Shown: one piece after another, positions 25,955-35,597 of the stretch | Layout of the letters: every line of letters starts with the position of its first letter | Position numbering within the stretch: the first letter of the stretch is position 1 | Assembly: GCA_016716125.1 (NCBI GenBank) | Contig: JADJWZ010000005.1 | Span: 124,001 to 188,000, forward strand | Length of the DNA: 64,000 bases | Source of the DNA: Ignavibacteria bacterium | GTDB lineage: Bacteria; Bacteroidota; Ignavibacteria; Tepidaquicellales; Tepidaquicellaceae | Reading direction: 5' to 3' | Program-made: the position numbers and the translations under genes | Notes under the pieces: model-generated | What the model saw: only the letters and a program-made list of their open reading frames with translations | The model's database searches: none | Told to the model about the DNA's origin: nothing

Positions 25955-26025
25955 ATTATAAAGTTCTAAAGAAAATACTTCGGGGAATTGAGTTTTTATA
26001 AATCATATTATTTTAAAATTCTTTA

Positions 26026-27223
26026 TCACAGATCTCTGGACCACAACACCTTTCCTGATTTTTCATCTATGCATGTTGCTTTCAGCATAAATATAAATAC
26101 AAGTTTATTATCGGCATAAGCGGTTCTCATCGTGCTAAGATTGGGATTGCCTTTTGAGAAGACGTCATCGAATGCAGATTTGTCCAGACCTTTGTCAGGA
26201 TCTCTGTAGATATTATCTAGAACTGTTTCCCACTGAAGCGCTGCGGATTCAGCGCCGTTGATCTTAACTTTTGAAATAATGACTTTCGCCTGATCCGTCG
26301 CATCGGTCCGGCTCAATACGAAAATGCATCTGTCACTTGTGATGATCTCGCCTTTTGCAAAAGTATTTTCAGGTTCATTTTTTCTGTTTAATCTTTTCGG
26401 ATCTTTCTTTGCCGCTGCATCTTTGTATGCATCGCCGGATAAATAATCTGCCGGCAGAAAAGCATCGGATGAACTTTTGATTATCTCTCCGTTTAGAAAA
26501 GACGGTTCATCCATTATTTTATTCATGATCTCAAACCGTTTTCTAGGATTGCCTGATAAGTAAAGCATATTACTGTCGTCTAATTTTACTGATGAAGTAA
26601 GCACGCTTTCTTCAAATTTAATTAGCTCTATGGAAGATGACGTTTTTTCAGCTTTTAGAGAGACCGGATCTATATAATAAAGATATCCGGCATTGTCAGA
26701 GATCATGGGCATGTTTTTTGAAATATCAAAGCCGTAAAATTTTTTAATACTGTTCCATTCAGGACTGCTCATATTATTCTGAAGAAAAGGATTTGCATCT
26801 ATAATCATTTTTTCCGAAACCACTACATCAAGCGTAACCGGATCCCTTGCATGAAATCCAAGTTCTGCGTTTATGCTTTTATACCAAAGTCTGCCATCTG
26901 TAATGCCGAGCAATACACATTCATTTTTCCTCATGTCACCAAGCTCAATTCTTTTAATGATCTCGCCTGTATTCAGATCATAACTTGTTAATCTGAATTC
27001 AGTATAGCCGGTTATTTTTCTGATGCCTCTGTCATTTGATTTTGACGTTGCCTGAAAAATTTTCCTTTGTGATCAAAGCATACTTACCGTTGCTTTTGGA
27101 AATTACAGCTTCCTCAACATCATCACAAACGTCGTTCATAACATTTTTCTTCATTAGATTGCAGGATGAAAAAAAGAAGACAGTTATGAAAATAATTATA
27201 AATGTAAATAAATTTTTATTCAT
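26026..27223 (-). pseudogene. PA2928-family lipoprotein, one-base frameshift
   Basis: The first frame from ATG 27223 gives a lipoprotein signal (FFFSSC) and the N terminus, and stops at 27032. The second frame holds ATSKSNDRGIRKITGYTEF and runs on to 26026 (LWYKSINAELGFHARDPVTL...). Removing one base in the run at 27055-27059 restores 398 residues in one frame. The whole resembles the PA2928 family, predicted beta-propeller-like lipoproteins of unknown role. The missing segment between the two frames is well kept, so the break is recent or an assembly error. The T9SS protein gene lies 15 bases upstream on the same strand. Confidence 0.75.
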
Positions 27224-27238
27224 AATTTATTAATCAAA

Positions 27239-29806
27239 TTATTTTATGAGGAGCATACTTTTAGTTTCTGATAAAATTGTATTATAATTACTTTCTGAAT
27301 TTAAGATCAAACGGTAAAAATAAACACCGCCTGCGAAATTACTTCCGTCAAAAGTAACTGAATGGCTGCCTGAGTTTTGTTTTTCATTAACAAGTTCCAG
27401 AATTTCTTTCCCCAAAACATCAAACACTTTTAATATTACAAGTCCTTTATTCTGAAGTCTGTATTTGATGACAGTGCTCGGATTGAACGGGTTCGGGTAA
27501 TTCTGTTCAAGAATAAAATGTGCAGGTGTTTGAGTTTCAATCTGACTTATACCGGTGACGGGAAGAATAATTTTGTATGCGCTTCTGCCGTGAGTCCATG
27601 CAATTAATGTTCGTGTCGGATCATGAAACGTGAGATCATGACACGGAACGTTTGACGGAATGCCTGAAGACAGGACATTCCAGACTGTTCCGAGATTTGT
27701 CGAATACATTACGGTAATGTCTGTAGCAATATAAAGAGTATTAGTATTCTGCGGATCAATGATTAAATCATTAACAGGAGCGTCGGGTAAATTTCCCGAA
27801 ATAGAAGCCCATGTATTTCCGTAATCAACAGTCCTGAAAACGTGCGATCCAGTAGAGTCGACTTTGTATCCGGAGAGAGTAACGTAACATACATTTGCAG
27901 AATCAGGATGAACGGTAACTCTTGTAACCCATCTGTAGGGCAGTCCGGAATTTATTTTAGTCCAGTTCGTTCCGCCGTTAGTAGTCCTCCACACGTTTGC
28001 ATCATCAGTGCCGCAATAAATTACATCCGGGTCAGATTTAGCGACGTCTACAGTTGTGATAGTTCCGAGATTTCTTATATGTCCGTTTGCAAGGTCGGGA
28101 CTTATGGCAGTCCATGACTGCATACCGTTAGTGGTCTTATGGATCTTATAAGTGCCGCAGTATAAAATCTGCGGATTATTTTTATCCATGACATAAGGAG
28201 TCATCCAGTTAGTATACTGCAGATCAAGTCCGTTAGTCGCTAAAGAAAAAGAATTGCCGCCGTTTACAGATCTGCCGAGTCCGCCATTTTGATAAGAGGC
28301 ATATACATTCTGTGAATTTGTGTAATCAACAAGACAATAGAATCCATCTCCAAAGTAGATCTCGTTCCAAACGCCAAAAGTCGAAGTTGATCTGATTGTT
28401 CCATTGTCCTGCGTACCTCCGAGGATGACGGATGGATTATTAAAATCTATTTCACCTGCATAAAACTGTGTGACAGGCAGAGAAACGCTTTCACCCCATG
28501 AAGCTCCCCCGTCAGTGGAATAATCAATCCCGCCGTCATTTCCTATCACAATATAATTCGGATTAGATTTTGAAAAAGCGGCAGCATGCTGATCGACATG
28601 AACGGAAACCGGAATACCGAATGAAGTTCCGCCGTTATAAGACAGTTCCATTTCAAGCCCACCGCAGAAAAGCTTATCTGGATTTGAAGGATCTACTCTG
28701 CAGATCCTGTTGAACCATGCATAGTTTGAAGAACCGGCGACAGAATTATTGATAAGACTCCAGTTATTACCGCCGTTAGAAGTTTTATAAAGACCTCTTG
28801 AAGAACCGCTGGTATTTGCAGTAAGCGCGTAAATTATATTTGGGTTTGATGAAGAGATGTCAAACGAAATTCTGCCGAGATTATTATCGTTAGCCGGAAA
28901 GCCGTTCTGCATTTGCTGCCAGTTAAATCCTGAGTTTGAACTGAAATACAAACCTGAATATCTGCCGCCGTATTTTATATAGTCTTCACGTCTTTGTCTT
29001 TCCCACATCGCTGCATATACTCTTGATGGATTTGAAGGATCGACAGCAACGTCAATTGCGCCGACAGAATCGGAAATGAAGAAACTCCTCTGCCATTGCG
29101 CACCGCCGTCCGTGGATTTATAAACTCCGCGCTGGCTGTTTTTTCGTCTCGTCCAACCGCCCGCCGCTGCGTAAATTTCCTGCGGGTTAAAAGGATTGAC
29201 GGAAATATTTCCTATTGTAAACGAACTGTCGAGACCTGAGAAACTCCACGTATTTCCGCCGTCTGTGGATTTATAAATTCCTGTGCCCGGATAATAACTC
29301 CGAAGTGAATTCGGTTCTCCGGTTCCGCAGTAAATAATTTCGGGATTCACGGGATCTATAACGACAGTTCCAATTGAAGAAGTATTTTGTCCGTCGAATA
29401 CACTTGTCCAAGTCTGACAAAAGTCAGTTGATTTCCATAGCCCGCCGTTTGCAGTGCCGGTATAGACTATCTGAGAATTTGCAGGATGAATTTCAACTGT
29501 AGTTATCCTGCCTTCAATATTCAGAGGACCTGCAAGCGACCATTGCGGAGCGCCGTCCGGAAAATCCTTTGACATATTTTTTTTCACATACTCAATTGAG
29601 TTCAGATATTCTTCATGCGGAATTTCATCAAAGGGAAAAGCTCTTTGACTTTCAAACCAGTCATCAGCTGGAATAAATTTTTTCTTGTAATCAGATACTG
29701 CGGTATAATTATCATCACCGGAATTTGAATTATTAATTTCATAAAAAAAAATTACACCTGATGAAATTAAAATCACAGTTACAATTATTGAAATAAATTT
29801 TTTCAT
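27239..29806 (-). CDS. Secreted sortilin/BNR-repeat protein with type IX sorting domain
   Basis: An 855-residue secreted protein with an N-terminal signal segment (residues 5-25). From about residue 85 to 760 it carries many repeats of the BNR/sortilin type (IYKSTDGGNTW, VYKSTDGGAQW, LYKTSNGGNNW, VWRTTNGGTNW), which fold as beta-propellers of the kind seen in photosystem II stability factor-like and exo-glycosidase proteins. The C-terminal 85 residues are a type IX sorting domain (NYPNPFNPSTVIKY, KVFDVLGKEI, GGVYFYRL). It is probably a cell-surface carbohydrate-binding protein; no catalytic residues are identified. It starts 12 bases downstream of the antiporter gene's stop. Confidence 0.9.
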   Translation of the reverse strand: MKKFISIIVTVILISSGVIFFYEINNSNSGDDNYTAVSDYKKKFIPADDWFESQRAFPFDEIPHEEYLNSIEYVKKNMSKDFPDGAPQWSLAGPLNIEGRITTVEIHPANSQIVYTGTANGGLWKSTDFCQTWTSVFDGQNTSSIGTVVIDPVNPEIIYCGTGEPNSLRSYYPGTGIYKSTDGGNTWSFSGLDSSFTIGNISVNPFNPQEIYAAAGGWTRRKNSQRGVYKSTDGGAQWQRSFFISDSVGAIDVAVDPSNPSRVYAAMWERQRREDYIKYGGRYSGLYFSSNSGFNWQQMQNGFPANDNNLGRISFDISSSNPNIIYALTANTSGSSRGLYKTSNGGNNWSLINNSVAGSSNYAWFNRICRVDPSNPDKLFCGGLEMELSYNGGTSFGIPVSVHVDQHAAAFSKSNPNYIVIGNDGGIDYSTDGGASWGESVSLPVTQFYAGEIDFNNPSVILGGTQDNGTIRSTSTFGVWNEIYFGDGFYCLVDYTNSQNVYASYQNGGLGRSVNGGNSFSLATNGLDLQYTNWMTPYVMDKNNPQILYCGTYKIHKTTNGMQSWTAISPDLANGHIRNLGTITTVDVAKSDPDVIYCGTDDANVWRTTNGGTNWTKINSGLPYRWVTRVTVHPDSANVCYVTLSGYKVDSTGSHVFRTVDYGNTWASISGNLPDAPVNDLIIDPQNTNTLYIATDITVMYSTNLGTVWNVLSSGIPSNVPCHDLTFHDPTRTLIAWTHGRSAYKIILPVTGISQIETQTPAHFILEQNYPNPFNPSTVIKYRLQNKGLVILKVFDVLGKEILELVNEKQNSGSHSVTFDGSNFAGGVYFYRLILNSESNYNTILSETKSMLLIK

Positions 29807-29818
29807 AATACATTTTTA

Positions 29819-31384
29819 TTAAGCTGCAGATGTTTTTTTATCATAACGGGCGAAAGCCCATTTGAGCGCAGGCGGAGTTATGAAAGTTGTAAGTATTACT
29901 ACAATTATTATTGCTGAAAACATTGCGTTGTCAAGTACACCGATACTTTTCCCGATACTTGCAAAAATCAGACCGACTTCGCCTCTCGGTACCATACCTA
30001 TTCCTATAATTTTTTTATCCATTCCTTTTGCGAATAACCCGCATCCGAATTTTCCGATAATAGCAACTAAAGTTAGCACCAAGGAAACAGTAAGAATATT
30101 CAAATCAAGAAACACGGACAGATCCACCTGAAGACCCATTATGACAAAGAATACGGGAGCAAATATCGCTTCAATCGGCTCAATAACATTTTTAACAGAT
30201 TTAGTGTCCTGATTAAGATCATTAAAATATTCTTCCTTTATAATAAGTCCTGCTGCAAAAGCACCGACTATACTTGCAAGTCCGATACTGTCGCTTATCC
30301 ATGCCATAAGCAGCATCATTCCGAATGGAAATAAAACGCTGATATTTTTTCCCTGAACGAGTGAAGCGAGTTTAATCTGTTTTCTCAGATATTTTTTGCC
30401 GATGTAAAAAGTCAGACCGAGAAAAACAAATGCTTTAAATATAATAAGTGAAATATTCCCGAACTGTAACTCTCCGCTTTCGATAATTCCCGCGACTACG
30501 GCAAGCACAATCAATCCGAGTACATCATCTATCACAGCAGCTCCGAGTACTAATTTTGCTTCGGGTGTATTTGTCCTCTTAAGATCTTTGAATACGCGCG
30601 CAGTAATGCCGATACTGGTAGCGCACATTGTAGCGCCGACGAACAAATAAAGATTAACGCCGGCTTCGGGAAACAGAAACATTGTAGAAAAGTATCCGAG
30701 TACAAACGGAGCGACAACTCCAATAAGGGCAGCTGTCAAAGCTGATCCTCCTACTTCAAACATTTCTTCAAAGCTTGTTTCAAGTCCCACCAGAAAAAGA
30801 AGTACAAGCACTCCGAATCCTGAGAACAATAAAATAATCTGAGCGAAAAGATTATTATCTGCAAAGTCGGGACTTATAAGAATTTCCGAAATTAATTCCC
30901 CGTATCCTCCGTCTTTAAAGGCTTCGGCATCAAGGTTTTTTTTAATTGATTCTTCCCATTTAATATTTTCGGTAACGTTGGTCTGTATAATATGCTGAAT
31001 TTCATCCTGATGTCTGAGAATAACAAGAATGGGATTATCGAGCTGATAGAGGATCAAACCGAGCAGAACGCCTATTATGAGTTCGCCCAGCACTTCCGGC
31101 TGCTTAAGTTTTTTTGCAATGAATCTTCTGCCTATGACAGCGCCGATTATGATGAGAAACAGGATCAGATATATCTCTGCAAATTTATCACCATGTTCTG
31201 TTGATTCTTTTTCATTAGTATCATTTTTCTGAACAGCGCTTTCAACAAATCCGGCTGAATAAACTGAATCAACTGAAGTATAATAATTACTTTCACTTGT
31301 ATGCTGATATGAAAAAGCATTATCGAAAAATAAAAAAAGTATGATCAGCGGGAGAACAGTAACAGAATATTTCAGAAAATTCAT
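29819..31384 (-). CDS. Cation:proton antiporter (CPA2, NhaP/Kef-like)
   Basis: A 521-residue inner-membrane antiporter. An N-terminal signal-like segment (residues 5-25) and a hydrophilic region rich in Glu and Asp precede about twelve transmembrane segments beginning near residue 70. Family marks are EVLGELIIGVLLGL, LLFLVGLETSFEEM near 200-215, VLGAAVIDDVLGLIVLA (the paired Asp motif) and IVGAFAAGLII. It exchanges Na+ or K+ for H+. It has no C-terminal TrkA domain. An extracytoplasmic loop of about 80 residues separates helices 2 and 3, longer than usual. Confidence 0.9.
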   Translation of the reverse strand: MNFLKYSVTVLPLIILFLFFDNAFSYQHTSESNYYTSVDSVYSAGFVESAVQKNDTNEKESTEHGDKFAEIYLILFLIIIGAVIGRRFIAKKLKQPEVLGELIIGVLLGLILYQLDNPILVILRHQDEIQHIIQTNVTENIKWEESIKKNLDAEAFKDGGYGELISEILISPDFADNNLFAQIILLFSGFGVLVLLFLVGLETSFEEMFEVGGSALTAALIGVVAPFVLGYFSTMFLFPEAGVNLYLFVGATMCATSIGITARVFKDLKRTNTPEAKLVLGAAVIDDVLGLIVLAVVAGIIESGELQFGNISLIIFKAFVFLGLTFYIGKKYLRKQIKLASLVQGKNISVLFPFGMMLLMAWISDSIGLASIVGAFAAGLIIKEEYFNDLNQDTKSVKNVIEPIEAIFAPVFFVIMGLQVDLSVFLDLNILTVSLVLTLVAIIGKFGCGLFAKGMDKKIIGIGMVPRGEVGLIFASIGKSIGVLDNAMFSAIIIVVILTTFITPPALKWAFARYDKKTSAA

Positions 31385-31400
31385 ACTTTGCAGGAGTCCC

Positions 31401-32252
31401 TCACTTTATAAAGTTTATGATTAACGAAATGACTTCTTCAAGAGCTTTTGAACTTCCTTCATAAGGATGCACTGCTCCGAAAGTATGACCGGTATTATCG
31501 ATCAATTTTAATGAAGTAAGTTCCTTATTACTTCTGCTGAAGAGGTCTTCTGCATTTGAATAATCTACTGTAATATCCTGTGTGCCGTGAATTATCAGAG
31601 CTGGTATATCGAGTTTTGAGATAGCGTTTTGTATATCGAGCCGTTCCTTATTTTTTCCCAGATCTTCGATTAAAGAATAATTCATTCTCATAACCTGATT
31701 TGTCCGCGAGTTCAATACTTCGAAGTAACCGGTTTCCTTCCATTTGGATTTTAATGCATCGCTGTATCTGTCAAAGTTACAGACAGAAGACAGTACTATC
31801 AGCCTGTTAATTCTTTTATCTTCGGCTGCCTTTAAGATCGCTGTTCCTCCTCCGCGGGAATGACCAAGCAGTGTAACGCTGTCTGTATCAATATTGAGAT
31901 CACCGGCTTTTTCAAAAAGATAATCAATCAAAGATCCGGCGTCATTCAATTCTCTGGAAAAAGTATTTTTTGCAAAAAGGTCGAGTCTTGTAAAATCGCT
32001 TTGATCTTTTTCATCATCCCCTGTCCCGTTATATGAAAAATTAAATGCGACTGTGCAGAAACCTTCAGCGGTAATTTTTTCCATCATATACGGAAAGCAT
32101 CCCCAGTCTTTAAATCCTTTAAAGCCGTGGAAGAAAATGACAACAGGAAGCTTACTGTCTTTATCGGCATTTGACGGAAAACGGATATCCGTATTCAGAT
32201 TATCTCCGTGACGGTTTTTAATTTTAATGGTTTTCTTTATTATATCTGTCAT
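31401..32252 (-). CDS. Alpha/beta hydrolase
   Basis: A 283-residue serine hydrolase. The nucleophile elbow is GHSRGGG (near residue 130), the acid is in HGTQDITVDY (near 226), and the His is in DNTGHTFGAVHPY (near 255). VIFFHGFKGFKDWG forms the oxyanion-hole region. No signal peptide, so cytosolic. Likely a dienelactone-hydrolase-like esterase; the substrate is unknown. It is 13 bases upstream of the GNAT gene's stop side and 17 bases from the antiporter gene on the same strand, forming a run of minus-strand genes. Confidence 0.88.
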   Translation of the reverse strand: MTDIIKKTIKIKNRHGDNLNTDIRFPSNADKDSKLPVVIFFHGFKGFKDWGCFPYMMEKITAEGFCTVAFNFSYNGTGDDEKDQSDFTRLDLFAKNTFSRELNDAGSLIDYLFEKAGDLNIDTDSVTLLGHSRGGGTAILKAAEDKRINRLIVLSSVCNFDRYSDALKSKWKETGYFEVLNSRTNQVMRMNYSLIEDLGKNKERLDIQNAISKLDIPALIIHGTQDITVDYSNAEDLFSRSNKELTSLKLIDNTGHTFGAVHPYEGSSKALEEVISLIINFIK

Positions 32253-32264
32253 TAAAAAAATAAT

Positions 32265-32705
32265 TTATAAAAATTTTATCATTACAACATGCGGTCCGAG
32301 ACCTTCAGGAGTAAATTCATCTCCGTATCTTTTCATTCCGAATTTTTCATAAAAACCTTCAGCTGTAGTGCGGGCGTTACACCAGAATAAAACACCGTTT
32401 TGATTTTTAATATGCTTTAAACATTCATCCATCAGCAAAACTCCGACACCTTTTCCTCTGCAGCTTTCGGTAGTAGCCATACCTCTTAGTCTCCATGACT
32501 GAATTTCATCAATTCCTGTTTGCTTATGTTTATACAAAGAAGCGATTCCGCAAATTTCATCCTGAACATAAGCACCAAAATGAACAGTATCAGTATGCTC
32601 ATCATCTTCATATATAAGTTCTTCGGCTTTCTGATGCGGTCTCAGTATAAGTTGTCTGAGATTTCTGGTATCAGCGGCTTTTATTTTTTTAATATCAACA
32701 TTCAT
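32265..32705 (-). CDS. GNAT N-acetyltransferase
   Basis: A 146-residue GNAT protein from ATG 32705. A longer frame from 32762 exists but would overlap the upstream TPR gene's 3' end and add non-conserved residues. The acetyl-CoA-binding motif A is RGMATTESCRGKGVGVLLMDECL, and motif B follows at YEKFGMKRYG. Substrate unknown. It belongs to the minus-strand run 29819-34385. Confidence 0.88.
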   Translation of the reverse strand: MNVDIKKIKAADTRNLRQLILRPHQKAEELIYEDDEHTDTVHFGAYVQDEICGIASLYKHKQTGIDEIQSWRLRGMATTESCRGKGVGVLLMDECLKHIKNQNGVLFWCNARTTAEGFYEKFGMKRYGDEFTPEGLGPHVVMIKFL

Positions 32706-32719
32706 ATAAAAAAATAAAT

Positions 32720-34385
32720 TTACAGGTTTGACATACTCAGCTGAACTTCTGCATCTTTCCATGCTTTCTGAAACTGAATTTCAATTTCTGCAGCTTCAGA
32801 GTTTTTACCCTGAGAGGTTAATGATTCTTTTAATCCAAACAAACCCCTGCCGTTGTGAGGATATTTTTTCAATTCATCACGAAAAACTTTTTCAGCTTCT
32901 TCATATTTTTCATTCATAAAAAGCGCTGATCCGAGCATAAGTCTTACGCTCGGATAATAATCAGGCGGTTCGTTATAGTTAATTTTATTTTCCTTAGCGA
33001 CTGCGTCTTCAAAAAGTTTAAACGCATTGTCAGGTTTGTCTTCTGCAAGAGCAATTTTTGCAAAAATTATATCCTGCATCATATTAAGTATAAGGTCAGC
33101 CGGAGTCAGACCGATATAAGCGTCATTTGGAACTAAAGTTTTGAAATGTAAAAATTCATTAAGGGAATTCCTTGTCAGCTCAAGATTTCCGGTCTCAGCA
33201 TACGCAAGCGCTTTGGCATAATAACAGATAGCTGAATAAAGATGAAGAGAAGTATCTGGCGCAGGGATGTTTATTATTTCATCCCACTTACCGAAAGAAA
33301 TATAAATCAGAATCGGGTTTGCATAAAATCCTTCGATCATCATCATATCTTTAAGAAAGGGTTTCACATTTTCCGCGATTTTATTTGCAGCTGACACAGC
33401 ATCTGAATATTTTCCTTCCATCATTTTTGAAACGGAGAGAAAATTAATATTATGGTTGTAATACATTACCGGATAAATGCCTTCGGGTTTATACTTGCTG
33501 ATATAACTTTCATCAGTATTGATAGCAGTAAGATTAGACTGCGATGCGCCGGAATAATCTCCCACCCTGAAAAAAATATGCGCAGGCATATGAACGAGAT
33601 GACCGGCTGAAGGGATCAGATCTTTTAAAACTTCCGCACTCGGAAGAGCTCGTCCGGGATCATTTGACGCTTCGACTGCATGAATATAATAATGGTTTGC
33701 GCCGGGATGTTTCGGATCTTTCTTCATAACCGATTCGAGAACCGAGACAATTTCTTCCGTGCCGTCGGCAGGCGTTCCGTCTTCATTCCAGTACTGCCAT
33801 GGCTTAAGATTCATCAGACTTTCCGCATAAATAACGGCTGCATCAAGATCTTTGGGATATTTTGTCATAACATTTTTCATAGCATAACTAAACTCTTTAT
33901 CTTTAACAGACTGTTCGACATTATCCACATCCTTTCGCATATCTTTTAGACAGCGCATAAATATAATCTTTTTCTTTTTTAGAAGAATTTTTTGATAATT
34001 TCATAGCGGTATTTATAGCAAGGTACGCCTGTTTTCTTTGATCATTATCAGCCGGCATATTGATGTTCGGACCGAGCGCATATGCAATACCCCAGTAAGC
34101 CATTGCCAGATCCGGATCAAGCTTAGCTGCCATTGTAAATGATCTTGCAGCTTCATTGTGATTGAAAGCATAGACAAGCGTCAGTCCCTGATCGAAGAAC
34201 TGCTGGGCTTTTTTATTTTTAGTTGAGACTTTATGAGAGTAATTACCGAGACCGGGAATTATGACGGCAGGATTTTTATCTTTTATCTCTTTCTTTTCAT
34301 TTCCCATCCGGTGTTCCGGCTGGGAGAACAACATTTCTGAAAAGATAAACAGTATCAGAACAGAAAATAAAATTTTTGTTTTCAT
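32720..34385 (-). pseudogene. Exported TPR protein, one-base frameshift
   Basis: The first frame (ATG 34385) gives a signal peptide (FIFSEMLFSQ) and a first TPR-like block AQQFFDQGLTLVYAFNHNEAARSFTMAA. It stops at 33921 after YALSKRYAKGCG. The second frame carries DVDNVEQSVKDKEFSYAMKNVM and continues to 32720. Removing one C of the CC pair at 33931-33932 joins them as SKRYAKDVDNVEQ into 554 residues. The full protein resembles periplasmic TPR proteins of about 550 residues common in Bacteroidota and Acidobacteria. Function unknown. The break is sharp and everything else is kept, so it is either recent or an assembly error. Confidence 0.82.
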
Positions 34386-34532
34386 ATTAAATTTTTTGAT
34401 TAATAAAATAATATTTAAAACATTCTGAATTTTAAACAGAAAAACCCGGACATTATAAAAACATATAAATGATCAAAGATACGGCAGGAATAGCTAAAGA
34501 ATATTTGCTGAAGAATCCGGTGCAGCAGAATA

Positions 34533-35018
34533 TTACTGTTTCTTAATGGATGTAACTGAAATAGAATAATCTTTAGGACTTACAGATCCTTTCAAAGAAA
34601 CATTATCACCTTCGTCAAAGCTGTTGTCAATATTTTTTAATTTAATATCAGGAATATTTAAAGCGGAGAGAATATATCCTGAGCTGCCGTTACTTTTTAT
34701 TTTGCCTTTAGCTTCTACCGTTATATCCCTTAAGGTGAAACCGCCGTCAGTAACGGCTTTTATAAGTTCAGTGACATCGACGTCCGGTTTATTTTTAAAA
34801 GAGATGATAAATTCTGTTTTTTTCAAATCAGCTTTAACTGATTTAACATAGTCGAGAGCTTTAAACTGTTCTTCAACGCCTTTTGCACAAAGAGAACATG
34901 TAAAACCATCAACTCCGATCGTGGCTTTTGTGAGTTGAGAATAAGAATAATCAGAAGTAAATATTATTATAATATAGAGAAATATGGATATAGATAATTT
35001 AAACATAGTATTAAGCAT
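34533..35018 (-). CDS. Exported HMA-domain metal-binding protein
   Basis: A 161-residue protein with a signal peptide (FLYIIIIFTSDYSYSQ). The heavy-metal-associated fold follows from about residue 29 to 100, with the metal motif GFTCSLCAKGVEEQ (CxxC) and a ferredoxin-like beta-alpha-beta pattern. It is unusual to find an HMA domain on an exported protein; it may carry Cu or a similar ion in the periplasm. No ATPase or regulator for metals is adjacent. It stands between the TPR gene and the EVE gene on the minus strand. Confidence 0.85.
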   Translation of the reverse strand: MLNTMFKLSISIFLYIIIIFTSDYSYSQLTKATIGVDGFTCSLCAKGVEEQFKALDYVKSVKADLKKTEFIISFKNKPDVDVTELIKAVTDGGFTLRDITVEAKGKIKSNGSSGYILSALNIPDIKLKNIDNSFDEGDNVSLKGSVSPKDYSISVTSIKKQ

Positions 35019-35156
35019 TTAATGAATTGTTACAATTTAAAATATACTCATTAAAAAAGAAGTTTAATTATTTTTGACCACATCCGCCGAAATCGTTTTG
35101 AACAGAAATGGATACAGACATAATAAAAAAATTTATATGAATATAAATAAATCTGT

Positions 35157-35567
35157 TTAAATTGTTTCACTCATTTTCATAAAATCCTTCCAGTAATCCT
35201 CAGGCACTTCTACAACGGATTTCCTGCCCTCTTTCACGAGAGGAAATTCCAGATATTTTTTAATGGATTTGATCTGCGCAAGAGTAACCGGAGTGTTTAA
35301 TTTTTTGACAGGCTTTAAGTCAAACACCATTAATTTAGGATTATCTTCAGAAGGGTCAGGATACGGATCAGAGATAATTTCTGCAATACCAACTATCTGT
35401 CTTTCGTCGCCAGTATGATAAATAAAAGCTTTATCACCTTTCCGTGCATTTCTTATACAGATAAGCGCGGCATTATTCGCGACGCCGTCCCATACGGTTT
35501 TTTTATCTCTGACAAGGTCATCGAAAGAATAGTCAGATGGTTCGGTTTTCAGCAGCCAGTAATTCAT
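35157..35567 (-). CDS. EVE-domain protein
   Basis: A 136-residue EVE-domain protein of the PUA-like fold. Typical N-terminal MNYWLLKTEPSDYSFDDL, then WDGVANNAALICIRNARKGDKAFIYHTG with the residues that form the modified-base pocket. Members bind modified nucleotides in nucleic acids (e.g. thymine or cytosine modifications), and in bacteria some are linked to restriction systems. No such partner is in the window. The next gene upstream (uvrD) ends 30 bases away. Confidence 0.9.
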   Translation of the reverse strand: MNYWLLKTEPSDYSFDDLVRDKKTVWDGVANNAALICIRNARKGDKAFIYHTGDERQIVGIAEIISDPYPDPSEDNPKLMVFDLKPVKKLNTPVTLAQIKSIKKYLEFPLVKEGRKSVVEVPEDYWKDFMKMSETI

Positions 35568-35597
35568 AAAAATTTAGTTAGGATTTAAAATACAATT

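Noticed and set aside
35070..35123. A 17-codon frame MSVSISVQNDFGGCGQK after the EVE gene
   Set aside because: Too short, no ribosome site, and no homologue recalled; a Cys-containing peptide next to an HMA gene is suggestive but not enough.
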